The position numbers were made by a program, and so were the translations under genes. From positions 1 to 64,000 of the forward strand of contig UQDA01000002.1 in the NCBI GenBank assembly GCA_900539715.1: DNA of 64,000 bases, given 5' to 3'. This stretch comes from an uncultured Lachnospiraceae bacterium (lineage in GTDB: Bacteria; Bacillota; Clostridia; Lachnospirales; Lachnospiraceae). The notes below the pieces were generated by a model. That model was not told the origin of the DNA. It made no database searches and saw nothing but the letters and a program-made list of their open reading frames with translations. The stretch's first letter is position 1, and every line of letters starts with the position of its first letter. Positions 9,249 to 18,104 of the stretch are shown here, piece after piece.

Positions 9249-10365
9249 ACAGATGCTTGATGCATCACTGAAAACAATACATGCAGGAGAGGTAGTCGAA
9301 GGTACAGTCATTGATGTGAAGCCTGAAGAAGCGGTACTGAACATCGGATACAAATCCGACGGTATCCTGACCAGAAACGAGTATTCCAATGACTCCAATC
9401 TGGATCTGACTACTATCGTAAAGCCTGGTGATACGATGGAGGTTAAAGTGCTGAAGGTCAACGACGGCGAAGGTCAGGTACTGCTGACCTACAAGAGACT
9501 GGCTGCTGACAGAGGCAACAAGAGGATTGAGGAAGCTTACAACAATCATGAAGTGCTGACTGCCAAGGTTACTCAGGTACTGGATGGCGGCCTTATCGTT
9601 GTTGTGGAAGAGGTTCGTATCTTTATTCCTGCGAGCCTTGTATCTGATACCTATGAGAAAGACCTTACCAAGTATGAGGGTCAGGAGATTGAATTCGTTA
9701 TCAGCGAGTACAATCCGAAGAGAAGAAGATACATCGGTGACCGCAAGCAGCTTATCGTTGCCAAGAAGGCAGAGATGCAGGCAGAGCTGTTCTCAAGAAT
9801 TCATGAAGGCGATGTAGTGGAAGGCGTTGTTAAGAACGTTACAGATTTCGGTGCATTCGTAGATTTGGGCGGCGCTGACGGTCTGCTCCATATCTCCGAG
9901 ATGTCCTGGGGTCGTATCGAGCATCCCAAGAAGGTATTCAAGGTTGGCGAGAAGCTGACAGTTCTGATCAAAGAGATCAACGGCAGCAAGATTGCGCTGA
10001 GCTTAAAGTTTGAAGACCAGAATCCTTGGAAAGATGCTTCCGAGAAATACGCTATCGGAAATGTTGTAACAGGCAAAGTTGCAAGAATGACTGACTTTGG
10101 CGCATTCGTTGAGTTAGAGCCCGGCATCGATGCTCTGCTCCATGTTTCTCAGATTTCCAAAGAGCATGTTGAGAAGCCCGCTGATGTTCTGAAAGTTGGA
10201 GAAGAGATTACCGCAAAGGTAGTTGATTTCAACGAGGATGACAAGAAGATCAGCCTGAGCATCAAGGCTCTGCAGGTTCCTGAGAAGAAGGAAGAGCCTG
10301 AAGAGGATACAGATGTTGTATCTGTAGATATCGATCAGGTTATTGCAGATCAGGACGCTGAATAA
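9229..10365 (+). CDS. rpsA: 30S ribosomal protein S1 (four S1 domains)
   Basis: 378 residues with four S1 RNA-binding repeats at roughly 19-88, 103-168, 187-255 and 272-342, then an acidic tail. Repeats three and four carry classic signatures (VTDFGAFVDLGGADGLLHISEMSWGR and MTDFGAFVELEPG.IDALLHVSQ). This is the short Gram-positive form rather than the six-domain proteobacterial one; a regulatory S1 paralogue cannot be excluded. Start ATG is preceded by GAGGAGG inside the ispH coding region. Its codon use is noticeably more biased (CTG, AAG, GTT, TCC) than in neighbouring genes, as expected for high expression. A strong terminator follows. Confidence 0.93.
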   Translation: MSELTFEQMLDASLKTIHAGEVVEGTVIDVKPEEAVLNIGYKSDGILTRNEYSNDSNLDLTTIVKPGDTMEVKVLKVNDGEGQVLLTYKRLAADRGNKRIEEAYNNHEVLTAKVTQVLDGGLIVVVEEVRIFIPASLVSDTYEKDLTKYEGQEIEFVISEYNPKRRRYIGDRKQLIVAKKAEMQAELFSRIHEGDVVEGVVKNVTDFGAFVDLGGADGLLHISEMSWGRIEHPKKVFKVGEKLTVLIKEINGSKIALSLKFEDQNPWKDASEKYAIGNVVTGKVARMTDFGAFVELEPGIDALLHVSQISKEHVEKPADVLKVGEEITAKVVDFNEDDKKISLSIKALQVPEKKEEPEEDTDVVSVDIDQVIADQDAE

Positions 10366-10374
10366 ATAAGAATA

Positions 10375-10410
10375 AAAAGAGAGCATGGTTTGATGCCATG
10401 CTCTTTTTTA
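10375..10410. terminator. Bidirectional terminator after rpsA
   Basis: AAAGAGAGCATGG / CCATGCTCTTTTTT stem with a 6-base loop. A-run on the left and T-run on the right allow use by rpsA and by the convergent nuclease gene. Confidence 0.92.
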
Positions 10411-10488
10411 TGTGCACTTAAATGAAAAGCAGATATTGTCTGGCAGAAATGCGCTTGGCGCAAGGATGTCCCAAGTGCATATTTTTTT
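10404..10488. repeat. Possible divergent copy (D) of the GC-rich intergenic repeat
   Basis: Begins at the T-tract of the rpsA terminator as TTTTTTATGTGCACTT, contains GCGCTTGGCGCA, and ends AAGTGCATATTTTTTT, so its termini are inverted copies. The frame and termini resemble copies A-C, but the middle is too different to be certain. Confidence 0.35.
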
Positions 10489-11629
10489 ACTGTTTCATTG
10501 TGGATGCGGGCTTTGTTTTGATCAGAGCCTGAAGGACTGATTTTAAATAGTTCTTCTGCATTTCAGGGTCTGCATTCAGGATATCGTCTGCCATGACCCA
10601 AAACTGTTTTTCCTTATGGTCTGTGCGAAATAAGGAAAAGCCCTCCATTTGTGCAAAGCAGGGGAGAAATCTGCCTGTCCTGCGCGTATAGCAGGTGGCG
10701 GCAGTAGCGGGCATGCGTTGGGATTTGTCCACATATACGGCAACAGACTTATGGATGGCATTATCCTCTGCAGGAAGGTAAGAATAGTTCTTATAGTCCG
10801 GGTAGAAAAATTTCAGCTCGCCTTCATAAAGAGGAATACGCAGCAGGACAGAATAATCCTGACCGGCAAGAAAGCATTTTTTTAAAAGCCCGGAAAAGCC
10901 GTGGATGGACAGGGGAGCAGGAAGTCTGAACGCAGGGCGGAGCGATGCTCTCAAAAACAGATGGGAGGCAGCGTCCGGAGAGGTATCTTCTTCAAGAGAA
11001 AGCTTTTCTACAGAGAAATATCCGCCCTCGAACAGAGAAGGAATGGCGATAACGGAAAACAGCCGCGTCATCCCCTCCAGGTCTTCCCGGTTGTGGAGCA
11101 GGAGCACCTCCAAAAGCCGGTCGTCGGGCGTTTCGCAGTAAGCGCGGTACAGCTCGATGAGCTGACCTCCGTTAAATTTATCTTCTCGGTAAATACCTGC
11201 ATATTCTTCGAGCTGTTTCTGGCGGCAGCCCGGCAGATGGAGCAGGTTTTTGTAAGGGCTTATCTTTTTATAGATGTCGCACTGAGCGTGGGGAGAAAAG
11301 GAAAGCAGCGCATGTTTCTTGCATTTTGCCTGTAAAAAAGGAATATCGAAGGTTGTACCGTTAAAGTGTACAAAAAAGGAAAAGCCGGATGCAAAGGACA
11401 GAAATGCACGCAGGATATCTCCTTCTTCGGAAGGAGTCTCCGCAAAAAAGAGCCGGCTCATCCAACCGTTTTTTCCATAGAAAGAACATCCGATGAGGTA
11501 GATGGATGCCCCTCTCGGGGAAAATCCCGTCGTTTCGATGTCGAAGAAAAGGACATCCTCCGGATGTTCAAAAAACAGGCAAAGTTCTGTAGTTTTATTT
11601 TGTTCAATTGTATATTCTATCGTTTTCAT
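10487..11629 (-). CDS. YprB-like ribonuclease H-fold exonuclease domain protein
   Basis: 380 residues. The N-terminal half is an RNase_H_2/DEDD-type nuclease domain: FFDIETTGFSP (about residue 29) supplies the first two acidic residues, then FVHFNGTTFDIPFLQAKCK, and later LLHNREDLEGMTRLF near 185-200. The C-terminal half has no family I recognise. B. subtilis YprB has the same architecture. Role unknown; nucleic acid processing is inferred from the fold. It is monocistronic, convergent with rpsA and divergent from rnfC. Confidence 0.82.
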   Translation of the reverse strand: MKTIEYTIEQNKTTELCLFFEHPEDVLFFDIETTGFSPRGASIYLIGCSFYGKNGWMSRLFFAETPSEEGDILRAFLSFASGFSFFVHFNGTTFDIPFLQAKCKKHALLSFSPHAQCDIYKKISPYKNLLHLPGCRQKQLEEYAGIYREDKFNGGQLIELYRAYCETPDDRLLEVLLLHNREDLEGMTRLFSVIAIPSLFEGGYFSVEKLSLEEDTSPDAASHLFLRASLRPAFRLPAPLSIHGFSGLLKKCFLAGQDYSVLLRIPLYEGELKFFYPDYKNYSYLPAEDNAIHKSVAVYVDKSQRMPATAATCYTRRTGRFLPCFAQMEGFSLFRTDHKEKQFWVMADDILNADPEMQKNYLKSVLQALIKTKPASTMKQ

Positions 11630-11771
11630 AATATTATCATAGCATATATTTCATTTTTTCAGTAGTATTTCCGACAAAAAAATAGTATGATATTCTATGA
11701 TATATGCAGGCGGATTTTACTGCAGATAAAAAACAGCCCGGAAAGAGGCTGTCAGGAAAGGATGGTTAGCG

Positions 11772-13112
11772 ATGGCTAAGTTGACGTTTATGGGCGGAAT
11801 TCATCCGTATGACGGAAAAGATTTGTCCAAGGATAAGCCCATGAAGGCAGTGCAGCCCAAGGGTGATCTGGTGTACCCGCTGTCCCAGCATATCGGCGCT
11901 CCGGCTGCTCCTATAGTAGCCAAGGGCGAGCGTGTGCTGGCAGGGCAGAAGATAGCAGAAGCGCAGGGCTTTGTATCTGCTCCGGTATATGCGACAGTTT
12001 CAGGAACAGTCAAGGCGATCGAGCCGCGCCGCGTCGTGACCGGAGACAATGTGATGAGCATTGTTGTGGAGAACGACCATTTATATGAAGAGGCAGCATA
12101 TGAGCCTGTAGTTCCGGTTCAAGAGCTCTCCAGAGAGGAAATCGTCAGCAAGATTAAAGAGGCTGGAATTGTCGGAATGGGAGGTGCAGGATTTCCGACC
12201 CATGTCAAAATGTGTCCGAAGGATCCGGGCGCAATCACACATGTTATCGTAAACTGTGCGGAATGCGAGCCGTATCTGACATCGGATTATCGCAGAATAC
12301 TGGAAGAGCCGGAGAAGCTCATCGGAGGCTTGAAAGTAATGCTGCGCCTGTTCCCGCAGGCCAAGGGCGTTCTGGCTGTGGAAGATAATAAGCCGGACTG
12401 TATCGCACTTTTGAAAAAGCTGACAAAGGATGAAGAGGCTATTTCTGTAGCAGCTCTCCACACGAAATATCCGCAGGGATCGGAGAGACATCTGATATAT
12501 GCGGTGACCGGACGTGCTATCAATTCATCCATGCTCCCTGCGGATGCGGGATGTATCGTGGACAACGTGGATACCGTCGTTGCGATAAACCGTGCAGTCA
12601 ACGAAGGAAAACCGCTGATGCACAGAATCGTGACGGTAACCGGAGATGCAGTCGCAAATCCCCAGAATTTTATTGTCCGCATCGGAACCAATTACAATGA
12701 GCTGATAGAAGAAGCGGGAGGATTTAAGCAGGAGCCTGCAAAGATAATTTCAGGCGGCCCGATGATGGGATTTGGTATTTTCGATCTGAATGTGCCGACG
12801 ACAAAGACCTCCTCGGCGTTGCTGTGCCTGACGCATGATGATGTGGCAGAGCAGGAGATGACGGCGTGCATCAACTGCGGCAGATGTGTGGAAGTATGTC
12901 CGGGCAGAGTCGTGCCCAAGCTTTTGGCGGATATGGCAGTCCATCAGGATTTGGAGGGCTTTGAAAAGCACGACGGTCTGGAATGCTGTGAATGCGGCTG
13001 CTGCAGTTATATCTGTCCGGCAAAGCGTCCGCTGACTCAGGCAATCAAATCCGCCAGAAAGATGGTGCTTGCGGAGAAGAAGAAAAAGCAGCAGGAGGGG
13101 AAAAAATCATGA
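11772..13112 (+). CDS. rnfC: Rnf complex subunit C (NADH-side flavoprotein/Fe-S)
   Basis: Peripheral subunit of the Rnf ferredoxin:NAD+ oxidoreductase, 446 residues. It has an N-terminal RnfC barrel-sandwich domain (GGIHPYDGKD...), a NuoF-like flavin/NADH region (GIVGMGGAGFPTHVK, VNCAECEPYLTSDYR) and two C-terminal cluster motifs: CINCGRCVEVCPG and CCECGCCSYICPAKRP. First gene of rnfCDGEAB. The 140-bp upstream region is AT-rich with TATGAT boxes near 11686 and 11696 and a hairpin ACAGCC...GGCTGT at 11731-11752, so the operon promoter is probably there, but no good -35 is visible. Confidence 0.96.
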   Translation: MAKLTFMGGIHPYDGKDLSKDKPMKAVQPKGDLVYPLSQHIGAPAAPIVAKGERVLAGQKIAEAQGFVSAPVYATVSGTVKAIEPRRVVTGDNVMSIVVENDHLYEEAAYEPVVPVQELSREEIVSKIKEAGIVGMGGAGFPTHVKMCPKDPGAITHVIVNCAECEPYLTSDYRRILEEPEKLIGGLKVMLRLFPQAKGVLAVEDNKPDCIALLKKLTKDEEAISVAALHTKYPQGSERHLIYAVTGRAINSSMLPADAGCIVDNVDTVVAINRAVNEGKPLMHRIVTVTGDAVANPQNFIVRIGTNYNELIEEAGGFKQEPAKIISGGPMMGFGIFDLNVPTTKTSSALLCLTHDDVAEQEMTACINCGRCVEVCPGRVVPKLLADMAVHQDLEGFEKHDGLECCECGCCSYICPAKRPLTQAIKSARKMVLAEKKKKQQEGKKS

Positions 13113-14050
13113 GCAATTTACGCAACGTATCCTCTAATCCCCATATCAGGGCAAAAGATACGACTTCCAGAATCATGCTGACGGTGATTGCAGCATTGCT
13201 TTTGCCGACGGCATTCGGCATTTATAATTTTGGTTTCCGTGCGCTTGCAGTGATTGCGGTAAGTATCCTGTCCTGTGTACTGACGGAATATTTATTTGAG
13301 CATTTCTGCCATAAAACCATTACGGTCGGCGACTTTTCTGCAGTCGTAACAGGGCTTTTACTGGCCCTCAATCTTCCGGTTTCCGTACCGCTCTGGATTC
13401 CCGTGGTAGGCGGTGTGTTTGCAATACTGATCGTAAAAATGCTGTTTGGCGGTCTGGGACAGAATTTTATGAATCCTGCGCTGGCAGGACGATGCTTTCT
13501 TCTGATATCCTTTACTTCTATTATGACAGATTTCAACTGTGACGCCTACACGGGAGCAACTCCTCTTGCCAGCCTGAAGGCGGGAGAAGGCGTAAATGTA
13601 ATGGATATGATAATCGGAACGACCGGGGGAACGATCGGAGAGACGTCTGTGATAGCCATCGTGCTGGGGGCGTGCATTCTTATAGTGACAGGCATCATAG
13701 ACCTGAAAGTCCCGGGGAGCTATCTGCTGTCCTTTGCGGGATTTGTGGCGCTGTTTACGCTTCTGACAGGAAGAGATGTGAGCTGGGCATATGTGTCTGC
13801 ACAGCTGGCAGGCGGCGGTCTGATGCTGGGTGCATTTTTTATGGCGACTGATTATGTAACGCGTCCGGTAACGAAAAAAGGGCAGTACATATATGGGATT
13901 TTTCTTGGTTTTCTGACGGCGGTATTCCGTGTTTTCGGAGCCGGCGCAGAGGGAGTATCCTATGCGATACTTCTCGGCAACCTGCTTGTTCCTCTTATCG
14001 AGCGGTTTACCATGCCTAAAGCATTCGGCAAAGGAGGCGAGCGATCATGA
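13109..14050 (+). CDS. rnfD: Rnf complex subunit D (membrane flavoprotein)
   Basis: 313-residue membrane protein with about ten hydrophobic segments. The covalent FMN motif is TGAT at residues 148-151 (DAYTGATPLAS), the flavin going on T151. LGQNFMNPALAGRCFL is a family signature. ATG 13109 overlaps the rnfC stop (ATGA) and follows AGGAGGGG, so I reject the longer frame starting at 12992. FMN attachment requires ApbE, encoded just past the operon. Confidence 0.96.
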   Translation: MSNLRNVSSNPHIRAKDTTSRIMLTVIAALLLPTAFGIYNFGFRALAVIAVSILSCVLTEYLFEHFCHKTITVGDFSAVVTGLLLALNLPVSVPLWIPVVGGVFAILIVKMLFGGLGQNFMNPALAGRCFLLISFTSIMTDFNCDAYTGATPLASLKAGEGVNVMDMIIGTTGGTIGETSVIAIVLGACILIVTGIIDLKVPGSYLLSFAGFVALFTLLTGRDVSWAYVSAQLAGGGLMLGAFFMATDYVTRPVTKKGQYIYGIFLGFLTAVFRVFGAGAEGVSYAILLGNLLVPLIERFTMPKAFGKGGERS

Positions 14051-14673
14051 AAAATATGTTGAAGGACGCGGGGATTTTATTTGCGATCACATTGGTCGCC
14101 GGTCTGCTGTTAGGTTGTGTTTATCAGGTGACAAAGGAGCCTATTGCAGCGCAGGAGGCTTTGAAAAAGGAAAAAGCGAGCCGGGAGGTATTTGAGACTG
14201 CGGCATCGTTTCAGGAGCTGGAGGGCTTTTCGGAGGAAGCTGCCCAGGCTATTTTGGCAGAGGGCGGATATGAGGGTGCGAGCGTGAACGCCTGTGAAGA
14301 GGCACTGGATGCTTCCGGAAATAAAATGGGCTATGTGCTGACTGTGACGACCCATGAAGGATATGGCGGTGACATTTCCTTTACGTTGGGGATTCAGGAT
14401 GACGGTACATTAAACGGCCTCTCTCTTTTATCCATTTCAGAAACGCCGGGTCTCGGAATGCAGGCAGGAGATGTGCTTGTACCGCAGTTTGCGGGAAAGA
14501 ATGCATATCCCTATGCTTATACAAAGACAGGCGCATCGCAGGAGAATGAGGTTGACGCCATTTCGGGTGCGACAATCACGACGAATGCGGTGACCGATGG
14601 AGTCAATGCTGGCGTGTATTATTTTCAGGCTGCACTGCTGACGGGCGCAGAGGAAGGAGCGGCAAATGAGTAA
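14047..14673 (+). CDS. rnfG: Rnf complex subunit G (covalent FMN)
   Basis: 208 residues, with one N-terminal membrane anchor (residues 7-27) and an extracytoplasmic FMN-binding domain. The flavinylation motif is SGAT at 173-176 (DAISGATITTNAV), modified on T176. YGGDISFTLGI and ETPGLGMQ are family signatures. The start overlaps rnfD by 4 bases. It accepts electrons inside the Na+- or H+-pumping complex. Confidence 0.95.
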   Translation: MKNMLKDAGILFAITLVAGLLLGCVYQVTKEPIAAQEALKKEKASREVFETAASFQELEGFSEEAAQAILAEGGYEGASVNACEEALDASGNKMGYVLTVTTHEGYGGDISFTLGIQDDGTLNGLSLLSISETPGLGMQAGDVLVPQFAGKNAYPYAYTKTGASQENEVDAISGATITTNAVTDGVNAGVYYFQAALLTGAEEGAANE

Positions 14674-15403
14674 GAAAAACAGTCCGTCTGAACGGCTTTT
14701 TAATGGCGTTATCAAGGAAAATCCGACCTTCGTGCTGACGCTGGGAATGTGCCCGACGCTTGCGGTAACGACGAGCGCTGTCAATGGTCTTGGAATGGGG
14801 CTGACAACGATGGTCGTGCTGGCATTTTCCAATATGATAATTTCAGCACTCAGAAAAATTATTCCTGATAAGGTACGTATCCCGGCCTTTATCGTTATCG
14901 CTGCATCGCTCGTGACGATGATGCAGCTTCTGCTGCAGGGGTTTGTGCCGGGGCTGTACGAGGCACTCGGTATTTACATCCCGCTGATCGTCGTAAATTG
15001 TATCATTTTGGGAAGAGCGGAATCCTATGCGTCCAAAAATCCGGTGCTTCCGTCACTGTTTGACGGCATTGGAATGGGACTTGGATTTTCCGTGGCGCTG
15101 ACTTGTATCGGCGGTGTGCGCGAGATCCTGGGCGCAGGTGAGTTATTCGGTTTCAGGGTCATGCCGGATTCTTATGTGCCATTTTCTATTTTTGTTATGG
15201 CTCCGGGCGCGTTTTTTGTATTGGCATTCCTGACGGCGCTTCAGAACCGGATCAAGAGGAATGGCGAAAAGAAGGGACGCGATATGAGCAAGATCCAGTC
15301 CGGCTGTACTGACGATTGCATGTCCTGCAGCGGTTCCGGCTGCTGTGGTCACAGTTTTTACGGAGAGAGCGGGAAGGATAGCGGAAAGGAGGAGTGTAAG
15401 TGA
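14666..15403 (+). CDS. rnfE: Rnf complex subunit E with Cys-rich C-terminal tail
   Basis: 245 residues. The first ~200 are a six-helix RnfE/NqrD membrane domain (NPTFVLTLGMCPTLAVTTSA, LIVVNCIILGRAESYA). After the last helix comes a charged linker and a tail with six cysteines, mainly GCTDDCMSCSGSGCCGH at about 220-236 plus one at the end. The canonical subunit stops near residue 205, so this tail is an extension that could hold a metal centre. The start overlaps rnfG by 8 bases and the stop overlaps the rnfA start by 4. Confidence 0.93.
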   Translation: MSKKNSPSERLFNGVIKENPTFVLTLGMCPTLAVTTSAVNGLGMGLTTMVVLAFSNMIISALRKIIPDKVRIPAFIVIAASLVTMMQLLLQGFVPGLYEALGIYIPLIVVNCIILGRAESYASKNPVLPSLFDGIGMGLGFSVALTCIGGVREILGAGELFGFRVMPDSYVPFSIFVMAPGAFFVLAFLTALQNRIKRNGEKKGRDMSKIQSGCTDDCMSCSGSGCCGHSFYGESGKDSGKEECK

Positions 15404-15987
15404 TGGAACAGGTACAGGAATTATTGCTGCTGGTGATCAGCTCTGCGCTTGTGAGCAACGTAGTCCTGAGTCAGTTTTTGGGACTGTGTCCTTTCCTCGG
15501 CGTATCCAAAAAGGTGGAAACAGCAGCGGGAATGGGGACTGCGGTCATTTTTGTCATCACCCTTTCTTCAGGTGTGGCGGGAGCGATATACAAATTTATC
15601 CTGATTCCGCTGCATATTGAATACCTTCAGACGATCGTATTTATTCTGGTCATCGCAGCTCTGGTACAGTTTGTAGAGATGTTCCTGAAAAAATATATGA
15701 AGTCCCTGTATCAGGCTCTGGGCGTTTATCTGCCCCTGATAACGACAAACTGTGCGGTGCTTGGCGTTGCGTTGACAAATGTACAAAAGGAATACGGTGT
15801 TTTGACCGGAATGGTAAACGGATTTGCAACAGCCCTCGGATTTACGATAGCTATTGTGATACTCGCAGGTATCCGTGAAAAACTGGCGTATAATGATTAT
15901 CCCGAATCCTTTAAAGGAATGCCGATGGTCCTGGTGACAGCCGGACTGATGGCGATTGCTTTCTGCGGATTTTCGGGACTTTTATAG
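15400..15987 (+). CDS. rnfA: Rnf complex subunit A
   Basis: 195-residue six-helix membrane protein, homologue and partner of RnfE (NVVLSQFLGLCPFLGVSKKVETA, PLITTNCAVLGVAL). RnfA and RnfE form the inverted pair that carries the membrane [2Fe-2S] centre through conserved cysteines in those two stretches. ATG overlaps the rnfE stop; rnfB follows after 10 bases. Confidence 0.96.
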   Translation: MMEQVQELLLLVISSALVSNVVLSQFLGLCPFLGVSKKVETAAGMGTAVIFVITLSSGVAGAIYKFILIPLHIEYLQTIVFILVIAALVQFVEMFLKKYMKSLYQALGVYLPLITTNCAVLGVALTNVQKEYGVLTGMVNGFATALGFTIAIVILAGIREKLAYNDYPESFKGMPMVLVTAGLMAIAFCGFSGLL

Positions 15988-15997
15988 GAGGCAGAGG

Positions 15998-16792
15998 ATG
16001 ATAGGCGGTATTCTGATTGCGATGGCGATCGTGGGAGCGGTAGGACTGTTTATCGGTCTGTTTCTTGGAATTGCCGGGATAAAATTTAAAGTAGATGTGG
16101 ATGAGCGGGAAGAAAAGGTGCTGGAAGCACTGCCGGGAAATAACTGCGGCGGCTGTGGTTACGCAGGATGTTCCGGTCTGGCTGCCGCTATCGCAAAGGG
16201 GGAAGCGCCGGTTAATGCGTGTCCGGTAGGCGGCGAACCGGTGGGAGAACAAATTGCGCAGATTATGGGCGTGGAAGCCGAAAAAGGCGAGAAGATGGTG
16301 GCGTTTGTGGCATGTCAGGGAACCTGTGAGAAGGCGAGATTCGATTACGAATATCACGGGATAGAAGATTGTCAGATGCTTTCCTTTGTGCCGAACGGAG
16401 GTCCCAAATCCTGCGATTACGGCTGTCTGGGATATGGAAGCTGCGTAAAGGCATGTCCCTTTGACGCAATCCACATCGTAAACGGCGTTGCAGTCGTTGA
16501 TAAAGACGCGTGCAAGGCGTGCGGAAAATGTGTGGCGGTCTGTCCGAAGCACCTGATATCCCTTGTTCCATATAATGCCGGATATCTGGTAGCATGCAGC
16601 TCAAAGCAAAAGGGCGCAGTTGCGATGAAAGAATGCGACGCAGCGTGCATCGGCTGTGGTATCTGCCAGAAAAATTGTCCTGCATCAGCGGTAAAGGTAG
16701 AGGATTTCTGCGCCTCCATCGACCCGGATAAATGTGAGGGATGCGGGGTATGCGCGGAGAAATGCCCGAAGAATGTTATTGTGAAGCATTAA
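15998..16792 (+). CDS. rnfB: Rnf complex subunit B (ferredoxin-side Fe-S protein)
   Basis: 264 residues: an N-terminal membrane helix (residues 4-25), the Fe-S domain motif NCGGCGYAGC, then ferredoxin-type cluster motifs CLGYGSCVKACPF, CKACGKCVAVCP, CIGCGICQKNCP and CEGCGVCAEKCP. It receives electrons from reduced ferredoxin and passes them to the membrane subunits. ATG 15998 is preceded by TAGGAGGCAGAGG, which decides the start over the longer frame at 15956. Last gene of the operon. Confidence 0.96.
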   Translation: MIGGILIAMAIVGAVGLFIGLFLGIAGIKFKVDVDEREEKVLEALPGNNCGGCGYAGCSGLAAAIAKGEAPVNACPVGGEPVGEQIAQIMGVEAEKGEKMVAFVACQGTCEKARFDYEYHGIEDCQMLSFVPNGGPKSCDYGCLGYGSCVKACPFDAIHIVNGVAVVDKDACKACGKCVAVCPKHLISLVPYNAGYLVACSSKQKGAVAMKECDAACIGCGICQKNCPASAVKVEDFCASIDPDKCEGCGVCAEKCPKNVIVKH

Positions 16793-16823
16793 AGCTTTCG
16801 GGGATGTATCGTCAATAGAAGAG

Positions 16824-16869
16824 AAAAAACGGACGGCTTCCGGATTCAACCGGGGAAGCCGTCCGTTTT
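16824..16869. terminator. Bidirectional terminator shared by rnfB and apbE, overlapping the apbE stop
   Basis: Stem ACGGACGGCTTCC / GGGAAGCCGTCCGT flanked by A6 and T4. The apbE stop codon (16846-16848) lies in the loop, so one arm is also apbE coding sequence. Confidence 0.9.
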
Positions 16870-17844
16870 GTATATTTGTCCGTCCGTTGTAATAAACATC
16901 GCCTCTGTGTCGGGCAGGGATTTTATCAGCGACATGCCTTTTTTCAGACCGAGCAGAAAACAGGAGGTGCTCAAAGCATCGCCGTCTGTTGAGGAGTCCG
17001 ACAGGATAGTGACACCGGAAAGGCCGCTGTCTGACGGATATCCGGTGGAGGGGTCTAAAATATGATGATAGAGTCTGCCATCCTGTTCAAAGCAGCGTTC
17101 ATAGCTGCCGGAGGAAACGAGAGATCTGTCATTAAGCTCTACTATGCCTGCGAGTTCTCCGTCTTTTCCAAAGGGCATTGTGATACCGGTTTTGAAGGGA
17201 GAGCCGTCGGGCTTTGTGCCGACTGCGAGCACATTGCCTCCCAGATTGATGAGAGCGCTCGTGATACCCTGCTTCAAAAAGAGTTCCTTTAAGCGGTCTG
17301 CAATATAGCCTTTTGCCAGGAATCCCACGTCGATTCCGGCATCAGGATCGGTAAGGGTGACAATATTTCCGTCGATGATGATATTTTCATAGCTTACATG
17401 GGAAAGCAGTATGTCGATATCTTCCTGTGACGGGACAGGGCCGGCAGGATCACCGGTAAAATTCCAAAGGTCGGAAAGCGGCGTTACGGTCGGATCGATG
17501 AGACCGTCCGTTTTTTGCGCCCAGTACAGGGCGGTGCTTAACAGCTTTGCAGTTTCCGGGGCAACGGTCACCGGCTGTCCGTCCGCGTGGGTGATATTCC
17601 AGATGTCGCTTCCTTTTATTGTTTTGCTCCAGAGCTTTTCATAGCGTTCGCAGAGCGCAAAGGCGTCTTCCAGAGCGCTTTCGGCACGATTGCCGTATGC
17701 GGTCAGGGAGATTATCGTATCAAAATAAAATCCGCTTTTGGATACAGGCTCAAAAGAAGGGCGGCAGGCGGAAAAACAGAAAGCTATTGTAAGTGCGGCC
17801 GCGCATAGGAATGCAGCGCAGCGTCGATGGAAAAAACGGTTCAT
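16846..17844 (-). CDS. apbE: FAD:protein FMN transferase, lipoprotein
   Basis: 332 residues. It covalently attaches FMN from FAD to Thr in SGAT-type motifs, here those of RnfD and RnfG. A signal peptide (MNRFFHRR, then a hydrophobic run) ends in a lipobox FSAC, so the enzyme should be anchored outside the membrane where RnfG is modified. Family signatures: DTIISLTAYG, KGYIADRLKE, INLGGNVLAVG, HILDPSTGYP and TDGDALSTSCFLLG. I take ATG 17844 (GGAG upstream); the longer frame to 17970 would run through repeat copy A. Convergent with the rnf operon it serves. Confidence 0.94.
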   Translation of the reverse strand: MNRFFHRRCAAFLCAAALTIAFCFSACRPSFEPVSKSGFYFDTIISLTAYGNRAESALEDAFALCERYEKLWSKTIKGSDIWNITHADGQPVTVAPETAKLLSTALYWAQKTDGLIDPTVTPLSDLWNFTGDPAGPVPSQEDIDILLSHVSYENIIIDGNIVTLTDPDAGIDVGFLAKGYIADRLKELFLKQGITSALINLGGNVLAVGTKPDGSPFKTGITMPFGKDGELAGIVELNDRSLVSSGSYERCFEQDGRLYHHILDPSTGYPSDSGLSGVTILSDSSTDGDALSTSCFLLGLKKGMSLIKSLPDTEAMFITTDGQIYKTDGFPG

Positions 17845-17893
17845 ATATAGAAAACTCCTGAAAAATTTTTGCTGCTGCCGGATGGCAGGATGC

Positions 17894-17977
17894 TTTTTAT
17901 GTGTACTCGCGCGCAACGAAATTGTCGCTGCCGCGACCGCGCTCGATGCGGAGTGTGCGCCATGGCGCATATTTTTA
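17894..17977. repeat. GC-rich intergenic repeat, copy A
   Basis: Starts TTTTTATGTGTACTCGCGCGC, holds CGAAATTGTCGCTG and CGCGACCGCGCTCG, and ends in the palindrome TGCGCCATGGCGCA before ATATTTTTA. The same order of blocks recurs at 28171 and 57651. Here it lies upstream of apbE, not behind a visible terminator. Confidence 0.75.
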
Positions 17978-18104
17978 TTCTAGCATAAAAAGCTGGTTTT
18001 GTCGCATTTGGTCCCAGAAAAACCGTAATTTTTTCCGGCTGTACAGAATAAAATAAGGACAGCGGGACATGCATTTTTTGAAGTGTTGGAGAAATGGAGG
18101 AAAA

